Below, piece after piece: positions 7,842-17,355 of a stretch of DNA of 64,000 nucleotides. Under the pieces are notes generated by a model that ran no database searches, was not told the origin of the DNA, and saw only the letters and a list, made by a program, of their open reading frames with translations. Origin of the DNA: CAYMUL01 sp964393605 (lineage in GTDB: Bacteria > Bacteroidota > Ignavibacteria > Ignavibacteriales > Ignavibacteriaceae); contig CAYMUL010000006.1 in the NCBI GenBank assembly GCA_964393605.1, positions 62,001-126,000 on the forward strand, read 5' to 3'. The stretch's first letter is position 1, and every line of letters begins with the position of its first letter. A program made the translations under genes and the position numbers.

Positions 7842-9810
7842 ATTATTGGTCGTTGTAGTCTTCATAGTTCTTTTCTTTATAGGATTAACATATCGTCTTG
7901 TTCATTTGCAAGTAGTCAAAGGGGAAGAGTTAAGTTATTACGCACAAAAACAACAACGTGAAACTATTGCCATTAAAGCAAACAGAGGATTAATCTATGA
8001 CAGAAACAAAATCTTACTCGCATACAATAGCAACGATGTAACATTCTATTTCAATAAAAAAGCGGCAAGTGAATCTGAGATTAATGTTGTTGCTTCAAGT
8101 TTTGCGAAAGTTTTGAAAATTTCAAAATCGGAATTGCTCGCTAAAATTTCCAGAAATCATAAAAGATTTGTTCTCGCAAAAAAAGTTTCCGGTTTGGATG
8201 CGTTGAATTTAAAAGATTTAAAGATTAACGGATTGGAGTTCGAAGAAGACCCAACAAGAATTTACAATTACAATTCTGTTGCATCTCATTTAATCGGCTA
8301 CTTAAATTACAACAGCATTGGAGTTGAAGGAGTAGAGAAAATTTTTGAAGATCAACTTCGCGGTTTAGATGGTAAAAGATTAATAATCAAAGACGGTACG
8401 GGAAAAATGATTACCGAGATCGATCAAGCACTCGAACCCGCAGTTGATGGTTATAATATTGAATTAACGATCGATAAATCGATTCAAGAAATTCTTGAAA
8501 CAAATTTAAAATATGGTATCGAACGCTTCGGAGCCGCATCTGCTATGGGTTTGGTGATGAATCCTCAGAACGGCGAAATTCTTGCGCTTGCAAACGCTCC
8601 CGATTTCGATTTGAACAACATCAAAAATTTTGACGATGCAATTCGAAGAAATAAAATTTTAACCGACACGTATGAACCCGGTTCAACATTCAAAACAATT
8701 GCGCTTGCCGCCTTGCTTGATAAAAAACTTTGCACACCGCACGATAAAGTCTTTGCAGAAAACGGCAATTATTTTTTCAATAATGTAAATATCAAAGATT
8801 CTCATGCCGAAGGTTGGCTGACGGTTGCAGAAGTGCTTGCAAAATCAAGCAACATCGGAATGGCGAAACTTTCGCAAAAAATTGATTCCGAAACTTTCTA
8901 TCTCTTCTTACGTGATATTGGTTTCGGAAATGTTACCAATATCGAATTACCCGGCGAAGCAAAAGGAACTTTGCGCAAACCAAAATTGTGGAGTAAAGTT
9001 TCGAAGTCAAGCATAAGTTACGGTTACGAAATTTCTGTAACTCCGCTACAATTGATTGCCGCTTACGCATCCTTAATTAATGGCGGTTTGCTGATTCAAC
9101 CCTCGCTTGTGAAAAAAGTAATTGACGCAAACGGCGGAGTGATTCGTGAGAATGCACCAAACGTTTTAAGAAAAATAATCTCGGATGAAACTTCGCAAAC
9201 AATTCGCATGTTACTTCTAAATGCCGTGAAAATTGGCACGGGAAAAAAAGCATCAGTCGAAGGTATTAACATCGGCGGAAAAACCGGAACGACGCGAACA
9301 CTTGTTAACGGCACTTACTCTAAAGAATTTTATAACTCATCATTCATCGGGTTCTTTCCCGCGGAGAATCCAACTTATCTTTGTTTGATTGTTTTTAATT
9401 CACCTTCGAAAGAATCTTATTACGGTGGAGATGTTGCCGCTCCGGTATTTCAGGAATTTGTAAAACAGGTTATTGAACACTCACCGGAGAAATTTAATAA
9501 TCCAATCGGTGATGAAAGTATCATAAAAATTTCCACAGTTAAAAATGGAGATGAACAACTTCAATTCGCAGAAAATGAAACGAACAATACTCCAACCGTT
9601 ACGCTTCCCAACACACAAAAAAGGAATATGCCCGACGTAAAAGGAATGGCTGTGCGAGATGCAATTAAATTATTGAACAACCTCAACATCCTTTTTGAAT
9701 TGAAGGGCTTCGGAAAAATACAATCGCAATCCATTACTCCGGGCGATGAAATAACCGATACTGATGTTTGTATATTAAATTGCGCGGCAAGCGAGGAAGT
9801 TGCAAATTGA
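7828..9810 (+). CDS. ftsI: FtsI/PBP3-type peptidoglycan transpeptidase with C-terminal PASTA domain
   Basis: This 660-residue class B penicillin-binding protein has an N-terminal membrane anchor (~5-25), a pedestal/dimerisation domain (~45-210) and a transpeptidase domain (~230-560). The active-site triad of motifs is intact: S286-TFK (PGSTFKT), S340-S-N342 and K485-TG (GGKTGTT). A single PASTA domain follows (from MPDVKGMAVRDAI, ~600-655), which binds muropeptides or beta-lactams. It crosslinks septal peptidoglycan with FtsW as the glycosyltransferase partner. It starts within ftsL and its TGA overlaps the murE ATG by one base. Confidence 0.95.
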   Translation: MNINRLLVVVVFIVLFFIGLTYRLVHLQVVKGEELSYYAQKQQRETIAIKANRGLIYDRNKILLAYNSNDVTFYFNKKAASESEINVVASSFAKVLKISKSELLAKISRNHKRFVLAKKVSGLDALNLKDLKINGLEFEEDPTRIYNYNSVASHLIGYLNYNSIGVEGVEKIFEDQLRGLDGKRLIIKDGTGKMITEIDQALEPAVDGYNIELTIDKSIQEILETNLKYGIERFGAASAMGLVMNPQNGEILALANAPDFDLNNIKNFDDAIRRNKILTDTYEPGSTFKTIALAALLDKKLCTPHDKVFAENGNYFFNNVNIKDSHAEGWLTVAEVLAKSSNIGMAKLSQKIDSETFYLFLRDIGFGNVTNIELPGEAKGTLRKPKLWSKVSKSSISYGYEISVTPLQLIAAYASLINGGLLIQPSLVKKVIDANGGVIRENAPNVLRKIISDETSQTIRMLLLNAVKIGTGKKASVEGINIGGKTGTTRTLVNGTYSKEFYNSSFIGFFPAENPTYLCLIVFNSPSKESYYGGDVAAPVFQEFVKQVIEHSPEKFNNPIGDESIIKISTVKNGDEQLQFAENETNNTPTVTLPNTQKRNMPDVKGMAVRDAIKLLNNLNILFELKGFGKIQSQSITPGDEITDTDVCILNCAASEEVAN

Positions 9811-11279
9811 TGGAACTTTCTAAATTGATGAATTACGTTAATGCTGTTCAGGTTATCGGCGAAGTTGAAAGAAAAGATATTTCCGGCATCTTTCACGACT
9901 CGCGCAAAGTATTAAAAGGTTCGGTGTTCGTTGCGATAAAAGGATTTAACACTGATGGACACAAACACTTGCAGAGCGCAATTGCCAACGGTGCGGTTGT
10001 TGTTGTTGTTGAAGATCATTCGTCAATTCCAGACGAACTTGTTACTCATTCCAAGCTGACAAAAGTTGTTGTTGTTGATTCCCGTTTAGCCCTTGCTCAA
10101 TTTTCAAATGCGTTTTATAAACTTCCAAGTGCATCTCTCCAACTAATCGGAGTTACAGGAACGAATGGAAAAACTACAACGACTTACTTCATAAAAAATA
10201 TTTTAAAAACGGCGGGCAAAAAAACCGGATTAATAGGAACAATTCAAAACATGATCGATGAGGAGATTGTTCCTTCTTCTTTCACTACTCCCGAATCCAA
10301 TGAACTTAATGAGTTGATTTATTCGATGAAAGAAAAAAACTGTTCTTCCGTTGTTATGGAAGTTTCTTCACATTCACTACAACTAAAAAGAGTTGAAGGA
10401 TTAAAATTCTCTGCCGCAATCTTTTCAAACTTAACTTCCGATCATCTTGATTTCCATCATACACTTGATAATTATCTTCAAGCGAAGAAAAAATTGTTCG
10501 ACATGCTCGACGATACTGCAATTGCTGTGTACAATGATGATGATGTTCATTCACCTCAACTCATTGCAGATTCTCAAGCAAAAAAAATAAGCTACGGAAC
10601 TAATGCAAAGTGTAACTATCAAATTCAGGATTTGAGTTTCGATATGAACGGCACTTACTTCACAGTTGTGTTTGAAAACAAAAAATATTTTTTGCAGACA
10701 AGTCTTGTCGGCGAATTCAATGCCTTCAACGCAACTGCGGCATTCTCTGCCACAACATCTCTTGGCGTTGATCCGATGACTGCTGTTGAGGGAATTAAAG
10801 ATACTCCGCAAGTTCCCGGAAGATTTGAAGTAATTCGGAAAGAAGCAAAAAGTGTAGTTATAGATTATGCGCACACTGCAGATAGTCTCGAAAAAACTTT
10901 GCAAAACATTCGCAAGATTGTCGGTCCCGATCAAAACATAGTTACGGTTTTTGGTTGCGGAGGAAATCGCGACAAAACAAAACGCCCGATTATGGGAAGA
11001 ATCGCAAGCGAATACAGCACTAACGTTATCATTACAAATGATAACTCAAGATTTGAAAATGCTGAAGATATTATTAATGAAATTATTTCAGGTATAAAAC
11101 TTTCGAACTATAAAATAATTGAAGATCGGGAAGAGGCAATTGCCTCGGCAATAAAGAACAGCACAAATGACGCGATAATATTGGTGGCAGGAAAAGGACA
11201 CGAAAACTACCAATTAATTCGAGGCGTCAAGCATCATTTTTCTGATCGTGAAGTTGCGGAGAAATATTTGTTCGCATGA
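9810..11279 (+). CDS. murE: UDP-N-acetylmuramoyl-tripeptide synthetase MurE
   Basis: The ATG at 9810 overlaps the ftsI TGA (TGATG) and gives a 489-residue protein starting MELSKLMNYV; a longer in-frame upstream extension lies inside ftsI and is unlikely. The Mur-ligase P-loop GVTGTNGKTTTTYF is at ~112-125, with the central EVSSHSLQLKRV and the C-terminal GCGGNRDKTKRPIMG. The substrate loop reads ITNDNSRFE. The Arg that binds meso-diaminopimelate in E. coli (DNPR) is kept, so DAP addition is more likely than lysine, although Ser replaces Pro. The cytoplasmic enzyme adds the third stem-peptide residue. It overlaps murF by 4 bp. Confidence 0.95.
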   Translation: MELSKLMNYVNAVQVIGEVERKDISGIFHDSRKVLKGSVFVAIKGFNTDGHKHLQSAIANGAVVVVVEDHSSIPDELVTHSKLTKVVVVDSRLALAQFSNAFYKLPSASLQLIGVTGTNGKTTTTYFIKNILKTAGKKTGLIGTIQNMIDEEIVPSSFTTPESNELNELIYSMKEKNCSSVVMEVSSHSLQLKRVEGLKFSAAIFSNLTSDHLDFHHTLDNYLQAKKKLFDMLDDTAIAVYNDDDVHSPQLIADSQAKKISYGTNAKCNYQIQDLSFDMNGTYFTVVFENKKYFLQTSLVGEFNAFNATAAFSATTSLGVDPMTAVEGIKDTPQVPGRFEVIRKEAKSVVIDYAHTADSLEKTLQNIRKIVGPDQNIVTVFGCGGNRDKTKRPIMGRIASEYSTNVIITNDNSRFENAEDIINEIISGIKLSNYKIIEDREEAIASAIKNSTNDAIILVAGKGHENYQLIRGVKHHFSDREVAEKYLFA

Positions 11280-12661
11280 AAAAATTGAACATCACACTCC
11301 AAGATTTGTTTGATATGCCGACTGCGCAGATTTACAATCCCGATTCGTATAAAACCGCTTCATCGGTAGTGATCGATTCGCGAGCTGTAAAACGCGGTTC
11401 AATGTTCGTTGCAATTAAAGGAGAACGATTTGACGGACATGAATTTATTTCAGAAGCGATGAAAAACGGCGCAGAGAGTTTTGTAATCAATAAAAAATAT
11501 GAAAAGAAATTTTCTTCTTTGAACAAAACTTTTGTAACAGTTTCCGATACCACTTTAGCACTTGGTTATCTTGCGTATGTCTGGAGAAAAAAATCTTCGG
11601 CAAAAGTTATTGCTATAACCGGAAGCAACGGAAAAACTTCAACGAAAGATTATTTAACAACGATCTTATCGGAAAAATATTCTGTTCATTCAACGACCGC
11701 GAATTACAATAATCATATCGGCGTTCCGCTTACAATTTTATCTTCGAAGAAAAAAAATCAAGTAATGGTGCTTGAACTTGGAACGAACCATTTCGGCGAA
11801 ATAAGTTACACTGCGAATGTAGCATCACCGGACTTTGCGATGATTACAAACATCGGCAACTCTCATCTCGAATTTCTAAAAAATAAAGCCGGCGTGTTGA
11901 AAGAAAAAAAATCTTTGCTCGATGTTTGTGAAAAAAATTGCGGAATGATTTTTATTAATCAAGATGACCCTTATTTATCAAAGATTCAAACCGGTTACAC
12001 AAATACAGTCACATTCGGCTCAACAAATGCATCCGATCATTATTACAAAGTGTTGGCTGTAACTCATGGTGGAAAAAGTAGAATTGAATTCGGAACAAAG
12101 AAGAAACGTATTGTTGCCGAATCAAATCTTTTGGGTGAACACAACTATAAAAATATAAATGCAGCAGTTGCAATCGCTTTGCAATTCGGTCTTTCTGTTT
12201 CGCAAATCAAAAAAGGAATTTCAAAACTAAAATCGCCGAAGCAGAGATTGAATCTAATCAACACAAAAGTTTTTTCTATTATCGATGATACTTATAACGC
12301 AAATCCGGAGTCGATGAAATCTGCGCTCGGAGTACTTTCTTCTTTTCAAAACAAAAAAAAGTTTGCGATTCTCGGCGATATGTTTGAACTTGGCGCAAAT
12401 TGGAAGAAGCTTCATCAAAATCTTTCTACGGCTATTATTCAAAATAAAGTTGATGAAGTATTTCTGCTCGGCAAAAATATGAAAGCACTTCATTCATCGC
12501 TTCTTAAAAAACATTTTCCATCGCATCATTTTACTGATAGAGACGAATTGAAATTATTCTTGCGAAAATTTGGTTGGGAAAATTCAATCTGTCTAATTAA
12601 AGGTTCGCGAGGAATGAAGATGGAAGAGTTTGTCAAATTTCTTTCGGAGACGGGAAAATAA
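11276..12661 (+). CDS. murF: UDP-N-acetylmuramoyl-tripeptide--D-alanyl-D-alanine ligase MurF
   Basis: The 461-residue Mur ligase has an N-terminal UDP-binding domain (SVVIDSRAVKRGSMFVAIKGERFDGHEF), the ATP loop AITGSNGKTSTKDYL (~113-127), and the MurF-typical DDTYNANPESMKSAL in the C-terminal domain with FAILGDMFELG. It adds D-Ala-D-Ala to the UDP-MurNAc-tripeptide in the cytoplasm. It begins with an ATGA overlap on murE and shares one base with the mraY start. No ddl gene is in the cluster, so D-Ala-D-Ala must come from elsewhere. Confidence 0.96.
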   Translation: MKKLNITLQDLFDMPTAQIYNPDSYKTASSVVIDSRAVKRGSMFVAIKGERFDGHEFISEAMKNGAESFVINKKYEKKFSSLNKTFVTVSDTTLALGYLAYVWRKKSSAKVIAITGSNGKTSTKDYLTTILSEKYSVHSTTANYNNHIGVPLTILSSKKKNQVMVLELGTNHFGEISYTANVASPDFAMITNIGNSHLEFLKNKAGVLKEKKSLLDVCEKNCGMIFINQDDPYLSKIQTGYTNTVTFGSTNASDHYYKVLAVTHGGKSRIEFGTKKKRIVAESNLLGEHNYKNINAAVAIALQFGLSVSQIKKGISKLKSPKQRLNLINTKVFSIIDDTYNANPESMKSALGVLSSFQNKKKFAILGDMFELGANWKKLHQNLSTAIIQNKVDEVFLLGKNMKALHSSLLKKHFPSHHFTDRDELKLFLRKFGWENSICLIKGSRGMKMEEFVKFLSETGK

Positions 12662-13770
12662 TGCTCTACTATTTGTTTGAATACATCAACAAAGTTTTCG
12701 ATCCTCCTGGCTTCGATGTTTTTCGGTTCTTAACATTTCGGTCTGCACTTGCGGCGATTACTTCTCTCTTCATTTCATTTTATTTTGGTCCGAAAATTAT
12801 TCGGCTACTTCAGAAGCATCAAATTGGCGAAGCGAAAAAAGAAGACGGACAAAAGAAACATTGGAGTAAAGTCGGCACTCCGACAATGGGAGGAATCATA
12901 GTCATCATTTCCGTTGTTGTTCCCGTAATCCTTTGGGGCGATCTTTCAAGCTATTACATCACTGTAATTTTAATTGGAACGCTCGGGCTTTTCGGTGTCG
13001 GATTTTTGGATGACTACTTAAAAGTTATAAAAAAATTTAAGAAAGGATTAATCGGCAGATATAAATTGCTCGGACAATTTATCGTCGGAACAATCGTAGG
13101 TTCTATCATTTATTTTTCAGGAAATTGGGGAGAGTACACAACCGTTACAACTCTTCCGTTTTTGAAAAATGTTAATTTTGATTTTTCATATTTCTACATC
13201 CCGATGGTGATTTTCGTAATCACTGCAACTTCAAATGCCGTTAATCTAACCGACGGGCTTGACGGTCTTGCGATTGGATTGACTGTAATCGTCATGCTTG
13301 CGCTTGCAGTATTGAGTTACATTAGCGGCAATGCAATTTATGCGCGCTACTTGAATATAATTTATTTGCCCGGTTCGGGAGAATTGACAGTGTTCGTTGC
13401 CGCCTTAATTGGCGCGGGTTTGGGCTTCCTCTGGTATAATTCTTATCCCGCTCAAGTTTTTATGGGAGATACCGGTTCACTCGCGCTCGGCGGTGCGTTT
13501 GGTATTCTCGCAATCTTAATTAAGAAAGAATTATTCATTCCGATTCTCGGAGGAATTTTCTTTTTGGAAACAGCTTCTGTAATTCTTCAGGTTGGATATT
13601 TCAAATACACGAAGAAAAAATATGGTGAAGGAAAAAGAATTTTTAAAATGGCTCCGCTTCATCATCATTTTGAGGAACTGGATTGGCCCGAACCAAAAAT
13701 TGTTACTCGATTTTATATCATCGGAATTTTACTTGCAATCATCACACTTATTTCGTTCAAGATAAGATGA
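12661..13770 (+). CDS. mraY: Phospho-N-acetylmuramoyl-pentapeptide transferase MraY
   Basis: The 369-residue polytopic membrane enzyme has about ten hydrophobic segments. Conserved cytoplasmic loops include KKHWSKVGTPTMGGI (~61-75), GFLDDYLKV (the Asp pair), NAVNLTDGLDGLA (~179-191), VFMGDTGSLALG and the histidine motif MAPLHHHFE. It transfers phospho-MurNAc-pentapeptide to undecaprenyl phosphate, making lipid I. It starts on the last base of the murF stop and ends in a 4-bp overlap with murD. Confidence 0.97.
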   Translation: MLYYLFEYINKVFDPPGFDVFRFLTFRSALAAITSLFISFYFGPKIIRLLQKHQIGEAKKEDGQKKHWSKVGTPTMGGIIVIISVVVPVILWGDLSSYYITVILIGTLGLFGVGFLDDYLKVIKKFKKGLIGRYKLLGQFIVGTIVGSIIYFSGNWGEYTTVTTLPFLKNVNFDFSYFYIPMVIFVITATSNAVNLTDGLDGLAIGLTVIVMLALAVLSYISGNAIYARYLNIIYLPGSGELTVFVAALIGAGLGFLWYNSYPAQVFMGDTGSLALGGAFGILAILIKKELFIPILGGIFFLETASVILQVGYFKYTKKKYGEGKRIFKMAPLHHHFEELDWPEPKIVTRFYIIGILLAIITLISFKIR

Positions 13771-15122
13771 ATCAATTGCAGGGAAAAAAAATATCGGTTC
13801 TCGGTGCGGAACGAAGCGGTCTCGCGGCGGCACAATTGATTGCGAAGCTCGGAGGAATTCCATTCGTGAGCGATTCCGGGAGTGCGGAGAAATTAAGTGC
13901 GTCAATTCAAACATTGAAGAGCATGAATATTAATTTTGAAATCGGTGAACATTCTTCAAAAATATTTGATGCGGAGTTTGTTGTGATTAGCCCGGGCGTG
14001 CCGAATCATGCCGGCATTGTTCGACAATTAATTGATAAAGAAATAAAAATCATAAGCGAACTCGAATTTGCTTCCGATGTTTGTGATGCAAAAATTTTTG
14101 CAATCACAGGAACGAACGGTAAAACTACTACAACTGCACTCACCGGTCATTTATTCACAACGGCAGGTTTGAAAACGATCATTGCAGGAAATATCGGTAA
14201 TGCCTTTTCGGAACAAGTGTTGAATATCGGTGCAAATGATTTTGCCGTTCTTGAAGTTTCAAGTTTTCAACTTGATTGGATTGATGCATTCAAACCTGAT
14301 GCGGCAACAATCTTAAACATTACGCCGGATCATATGAATCGCTACGAAAACTCGATGGAAAAATATGTTCGCTCGAAGTACAGAATATTTGAGAACATGA
14401 ATTCGGATTCAACTCTCATACTAAATTTTGATTCCCCTGTATTCACACAATTTCCAATTCATACTGATGCGAGAGTGCAATACTTTTCAATTACACGCGA
14501 AATTGAAAACGGAATTTTTTTCAAAGATGGAAAAATTATTTTTTCGTCTGATAATGAACATGAAATTATTTGTACTCGTGAAGATGTTTCAATTCAAGGC
14601 GAACATAACTTGATGAATTCTATGGCGGCAATACTGCTTGCCAAATCTGCAGGCATCAACAACGATGCAATCAAAAAAGGATTGCAGACATTTTCCGGTG
14701 TCGAACATCGTCTCGAATTCGTTACGGAAATTAATGGTATAAAATTTTTCAATGATTCGAAAGCAACAAATGTCGATTCAGTTTGGTACGCGCTGAAAAG
14801 TTTTGATAAAAATATTATTCTCATTCTTGGTGGTGAAGATAAAGGAAATGATTACTCGCAAATAAAAGATTTAGTTCTTGAGAGAGTAAAAAAGATTTTT
14901 GCAATCGGTTCTTCCGCAAAGAAAGTGTATGACTATTTTAACCCGCTCGTCGCTTGTGAAATAAAACCGGATTTCAAGTCGATAGTCGAATCAACCTTGA
15001 AAAATGCGGTGGCGGATGATGTACTTCTTCTTTCTCCCGCGTGCGCAAGTTTCGATATGTTCAACAATTACGAACATCGTGGAAAAGTTTTCAAAGAAGT
15101 CGTGAAGAGTTTCAGCAAATGA
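13767..15122 (+). CDS. murD: UDP-N-acetylmuramoylalanine--D-glutamate ligase MurD
   Basis: The ATG at 13767 overlaps the mraY TGA (ATGA) and gives a 451-residue protein beginning MNQLQGKKISVLGAERSG, which aligns with the MurD N-terminus. An in-frame extension upstream reads through mraY and is rejected. The ATP loop is AITGTNGKTTTTAL, with LEVSSFQLDWI and FNDSKATNVDSV (the MurD C-domain motif) downstream and ILGGEDKGNDYS near residue 350. It adds D-Glu to UDP-MurNAc-L-Ala. It overlaps ftsW by 4 bp. Confidence 0.96.
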   Translation: MNQLQGKKISVLGAERSGLAAAQLIAKLGGIPFVSDSGSAEKLSASIQTLKSMNINFEIGEHSSKIFDAEFVVISPGVPNHAGIVRQLIDKEIKIISELEFASDVCDAKIFAITGTNGKTTTTALTGHLFTTAGLKTIIAGNIGNAFSEQVLNIGANDFAVLEVSSFQLDWIDAFKPDAATILNITPDHMNRYENSMEKYVRSKYRIFENMNSDSTLILNFDSPVFTQFPIHTDARVQYFSITREIENGIFFKDGKIIFSSDNEHEIICTREDVSIQGEHNLMNSMAAILLAKSAGINNDAIKKGLQTFSGVEHRLEFVTEINGIKFFNDSKATNVDSVWYALKSFDKNIILILGGEDKGNDYSQIKDLVLERVKKIFAIGSSAKKVYDYFNPLVACEIKPDFKSIVESTLKNAVADDVLLLSPACASFDMFNNYEHRGKVFKEVVKSFSK

Positions 15123-16243
15123 AAAAATATACTTACGGCATATTCATTTCCGCCATTGCTTTGCTTTTGTTAGGAATAGTTCTTGTACTTTCCGCGAGTA
15201 GTACATTTGCATCAATCAAACATGATGATCAATTTTATCTTTTCAATTCACACCTCGGGAAAGCAGTTATCGGCTTTGGAATTCTCATCGCCGCTTCAGC
15301 AATTCCTTACGAAGTTTATAAAAATCTTAGCAAGTGGGGAATGCTATTAACACTATTATTATTATTGCTTGTGTTCATACTTCCATCATCACTCAATGCG
15401 GAAAAAGGTGTACATCGATGGATTTCATTTCCGTTTCCATTTCAACCTGCGGATGTTGCACGCATATTACTATTGATACATCTTGCTGTGCTGCTTGAAA
15501 ACAAAGCTGACTTGATCACTGATTTTAAAACAGGCTATATGTTTCCGCTAACATGGATAATCATGGTCTCAGGATTAATATTAGCACAACCGAATGTTAG
15601 CACGGCAACGGTTATTTTTATACTCGGATTGATGATGCTTTTTGTCGCAGGCGCACGAATTAAACATCTCTTCTTCACAGTAATTACTTGTTTATTTCTC
15701 GGCGGAAGCGCGGCGATGATTTTTGATCATTCGAGAAATCGTGTTTTGAATTTTATCTCAAGCATGTTTCATGGCGGAGAAGTGAATTGGCAGGTGAAGC
15801 AAGCAATTTATAGTTTTGGAAGCGGTGGAATTCTCGGCGTTGGGTTCGGTCACTCATATCAACGAAATTTATTTTTACCAGAAGCATACGGCGATTTTAT
15901 TTTCGCAATCGTCGGTGAAGAAAGCGGACTTGTTGGATCGACGATTATTCTCGCAATCTATCTTCTAATTTTCTTATTCGGAGTATTAATTGCGAAAAAT
16001 GCTACTGATGATTATGGAAAATTTTTAGCGTTTGGAATTTCAATTACGTTCGTCATGTACGCCTTTATTCATGCGGGTGTTGCGCTTGGTGTATTGCCGA
16101 CAACAGGATTGCCTCTGCCGTTAATTTCGCACGGTGGAACTTCCCTTTGGATTACATGTTTCTCACTCGGTGTGTTAATGAATATTGGTTTGTCTCAACT
16201 AAAAAATCCAGCACCTCAAAATATTGTTGCGGAGCCGGCGTGA
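15119..16243 (+). CDS. ftsW: FtsW, septal peptidoglycan glycosyltransferase (SEDS family)
   Basis: The start at 15119 (ATGA overlap with murD) gives 374 residues and about ten transmembrane helices. SEDS landmarks are present: FPFQPADVARILLLIHLA in TM4, the loop with the QPNVSTA region, the large extracytoplasmic loop with QAIYSFGSGGILGVGFG, the FIFAIVGEESGL motif, and the C-terminal LPTTGLPLPLISHGGTS. FtsW polymerises glycan strands from lipid II at the septum with FtsI. It ends in a GTGA overlap with murG. Confidence 0.95.
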   Translation: MKKYTYGIFISAIALLLLGIVLVLSASSTFASIKHDDQFYLFNSHLGKAVIGFGILIAASAIPYEVYKNLSKWGMLLTLLLLLLVFILPSSLNAEKGVHRWISFPFPFQPADVARILLLIHLAVLLENKADLITDFKTGYMFPLTWIIMVSGLILAQPNVSTATVIFILGLMMLFVAGARIKHLFFTVITCLFLGGSAAMIFDHSRNRVLNFISSMFHGGEVNWQVKQAIYSFGSGGILGVGFGHSYQRNLFLPEAYGDFIFAIVGEESGLVGSTIILAIYLLIFLFGVLIAKNATDDYGKFLAFGISITFVMYAFIHAGVALGVLPTTGLPLPLISHGGTSLWITCFSLGVLMNIGLSQLKNPAPQNIVAEPA

Positions 16244-17355
16244 GTCAAAACAGATACAAATTTTTATTTGCCGGCGGTGGAACAGGCGGACATTTATTCC
16301 CTGCTGTTGCCGTTGCACAAAAAATTAAAGAGTTGAACGATAAATCAGAAATTCTTTTCATCGGCACTAAAACAAAAATTGAAGGAAGAGTTGTTCCCGC
16401 ATTGGGATTTAAATTTAGGTCAATTTGGATTAAAGGATTTGCACGAAAACTTACACTTGAAAATATTTTGTTTCCGATTAAGTTGATTGTCAGTTTGTTT
16501 CAATCGCTGATTATTAATTTCAATTTTAAACCGCATGTAGCAATCGGAAGCGGCGGATATGTTTCCGGTCCGGCGGTTTGGGGTGCGTCAATATTGGGCG
16601 CCAAGATTATGCTGCTCGAACAGAATAGTTATCCCGGAGTAACAACTCGTTTGCTCGAAAAATATGCCGATGAAATTCATTTGAGTTTTGATTCATCAAA
16701 AAAATATATGAGAGAAGAGAAAAAACTTTTTGTAAGCGGAAACCCTGTTCGCATACAAGAAAACATTTTTTCAAAATCTGAAGCAAAGAAAAGTTTTGGA
16801 TTGAATTCGGAATTGAAAACTATCGCCGTGTTGGGTGGAAGTCTCGGCGCAAAAAGATTAAATGAAATAATTGCGCGATTCATTATTCCGGCACTTGATT
16901 CATCAACACAAATAATTTGGCAAACAGGAAAATATTATTTTGCCGAATACAAAAAATTTGTGGACGAACGTGTAAAGGTTTATGAATTCATCGATGATAT
17001 GAATGCGTTCTATTCTTCTTCTGATTTACTAATAGCTCGCGCAGGTGCCACAACAATTGCTGAAGTTACTGCTGTCGGAGTTCCAACAATTTTTATTCCT
17101 TCTCCGAATGTAGCCGCGAATCATCAATACTTCAATGCGAAAGCACTGATGGATTGTAACGCTGCAATAATGGTTGAAGAAAAAAATATCGATGAAAAAT
17201 TTTTACAAACTGTTTTAGAATTATTGAACGATGAAGAGAAAAAGAAATTGATAAGAGAAAATGCTATTAAAATGGGGAATCCAAATGCGGCGAAGATAAT
17301 CGCCGAAAGAGCAATCCTACTCGCTGAAAAAAAATATAGAGGCGTGCGTGTTTAA
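16240..17355 (+). CDS. murG: MurG, UDP-GlcNAc:undecaprenyl-PP-MurNAc-pentapeptide GlcNAc transferase
   Basis: A GTG at 16240 overlaps the ftsW TGA (GTGA). It gives a 371-residue protein starting VSQNRYKFLFAGGGTGGHLFPAV, the correct MurG N-terminus; an ATG further upstream lies inside ftsW. The G-loops GGGTGGH and GGSLGAKRLN and the donor-binding RAGATTIAEVTAVGVPTIFIP are intact. It makes lipid II from lipid I on the inner membrane face. It overlaps murC by 8 bp. Confidence 0.96.
   Translation: MSQNRYKFLFAGGGTGGHLFPAVAVAQKIKELNDKSEILFIGTKTKIEGRVVPALGFKFRSIWIKGFARKLTLENILFPIKLIVSLFQSLIINFNFKPHVAIGSGGYVSGPAVWGASILGAKIMLLEQNSYPGVTTRLLEKYADEIHLSFDSSKKYMREEKKLFVSGNPVRIQENIFSKSEAKKSFGLNSELKTIAVLGGSLGAKRLNEIIARFIIPALDSSTQIIWQTGKYYFAEYKKFVDERVKVYEFIDDMNAFYSSSDLLIARAGATTIAEVTAVGVPTIFIPSPNVAANHQYFNAKALMDCNAAIMVEEKNIDEKFLQTVLELLNDEEKKKLIRENAIKMGNPNAAKIIAERAILLAEKKYRGVRV

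Noticed and set aside
9768..9809. Extended murE start inside ftsI
   Set aside because: The ATG at 9810 overlaps the ftsI stop and gives the correct MurE N-terminus. The same logic removes the extensions of murD (13683), ftsW (15041) and murG (16147).
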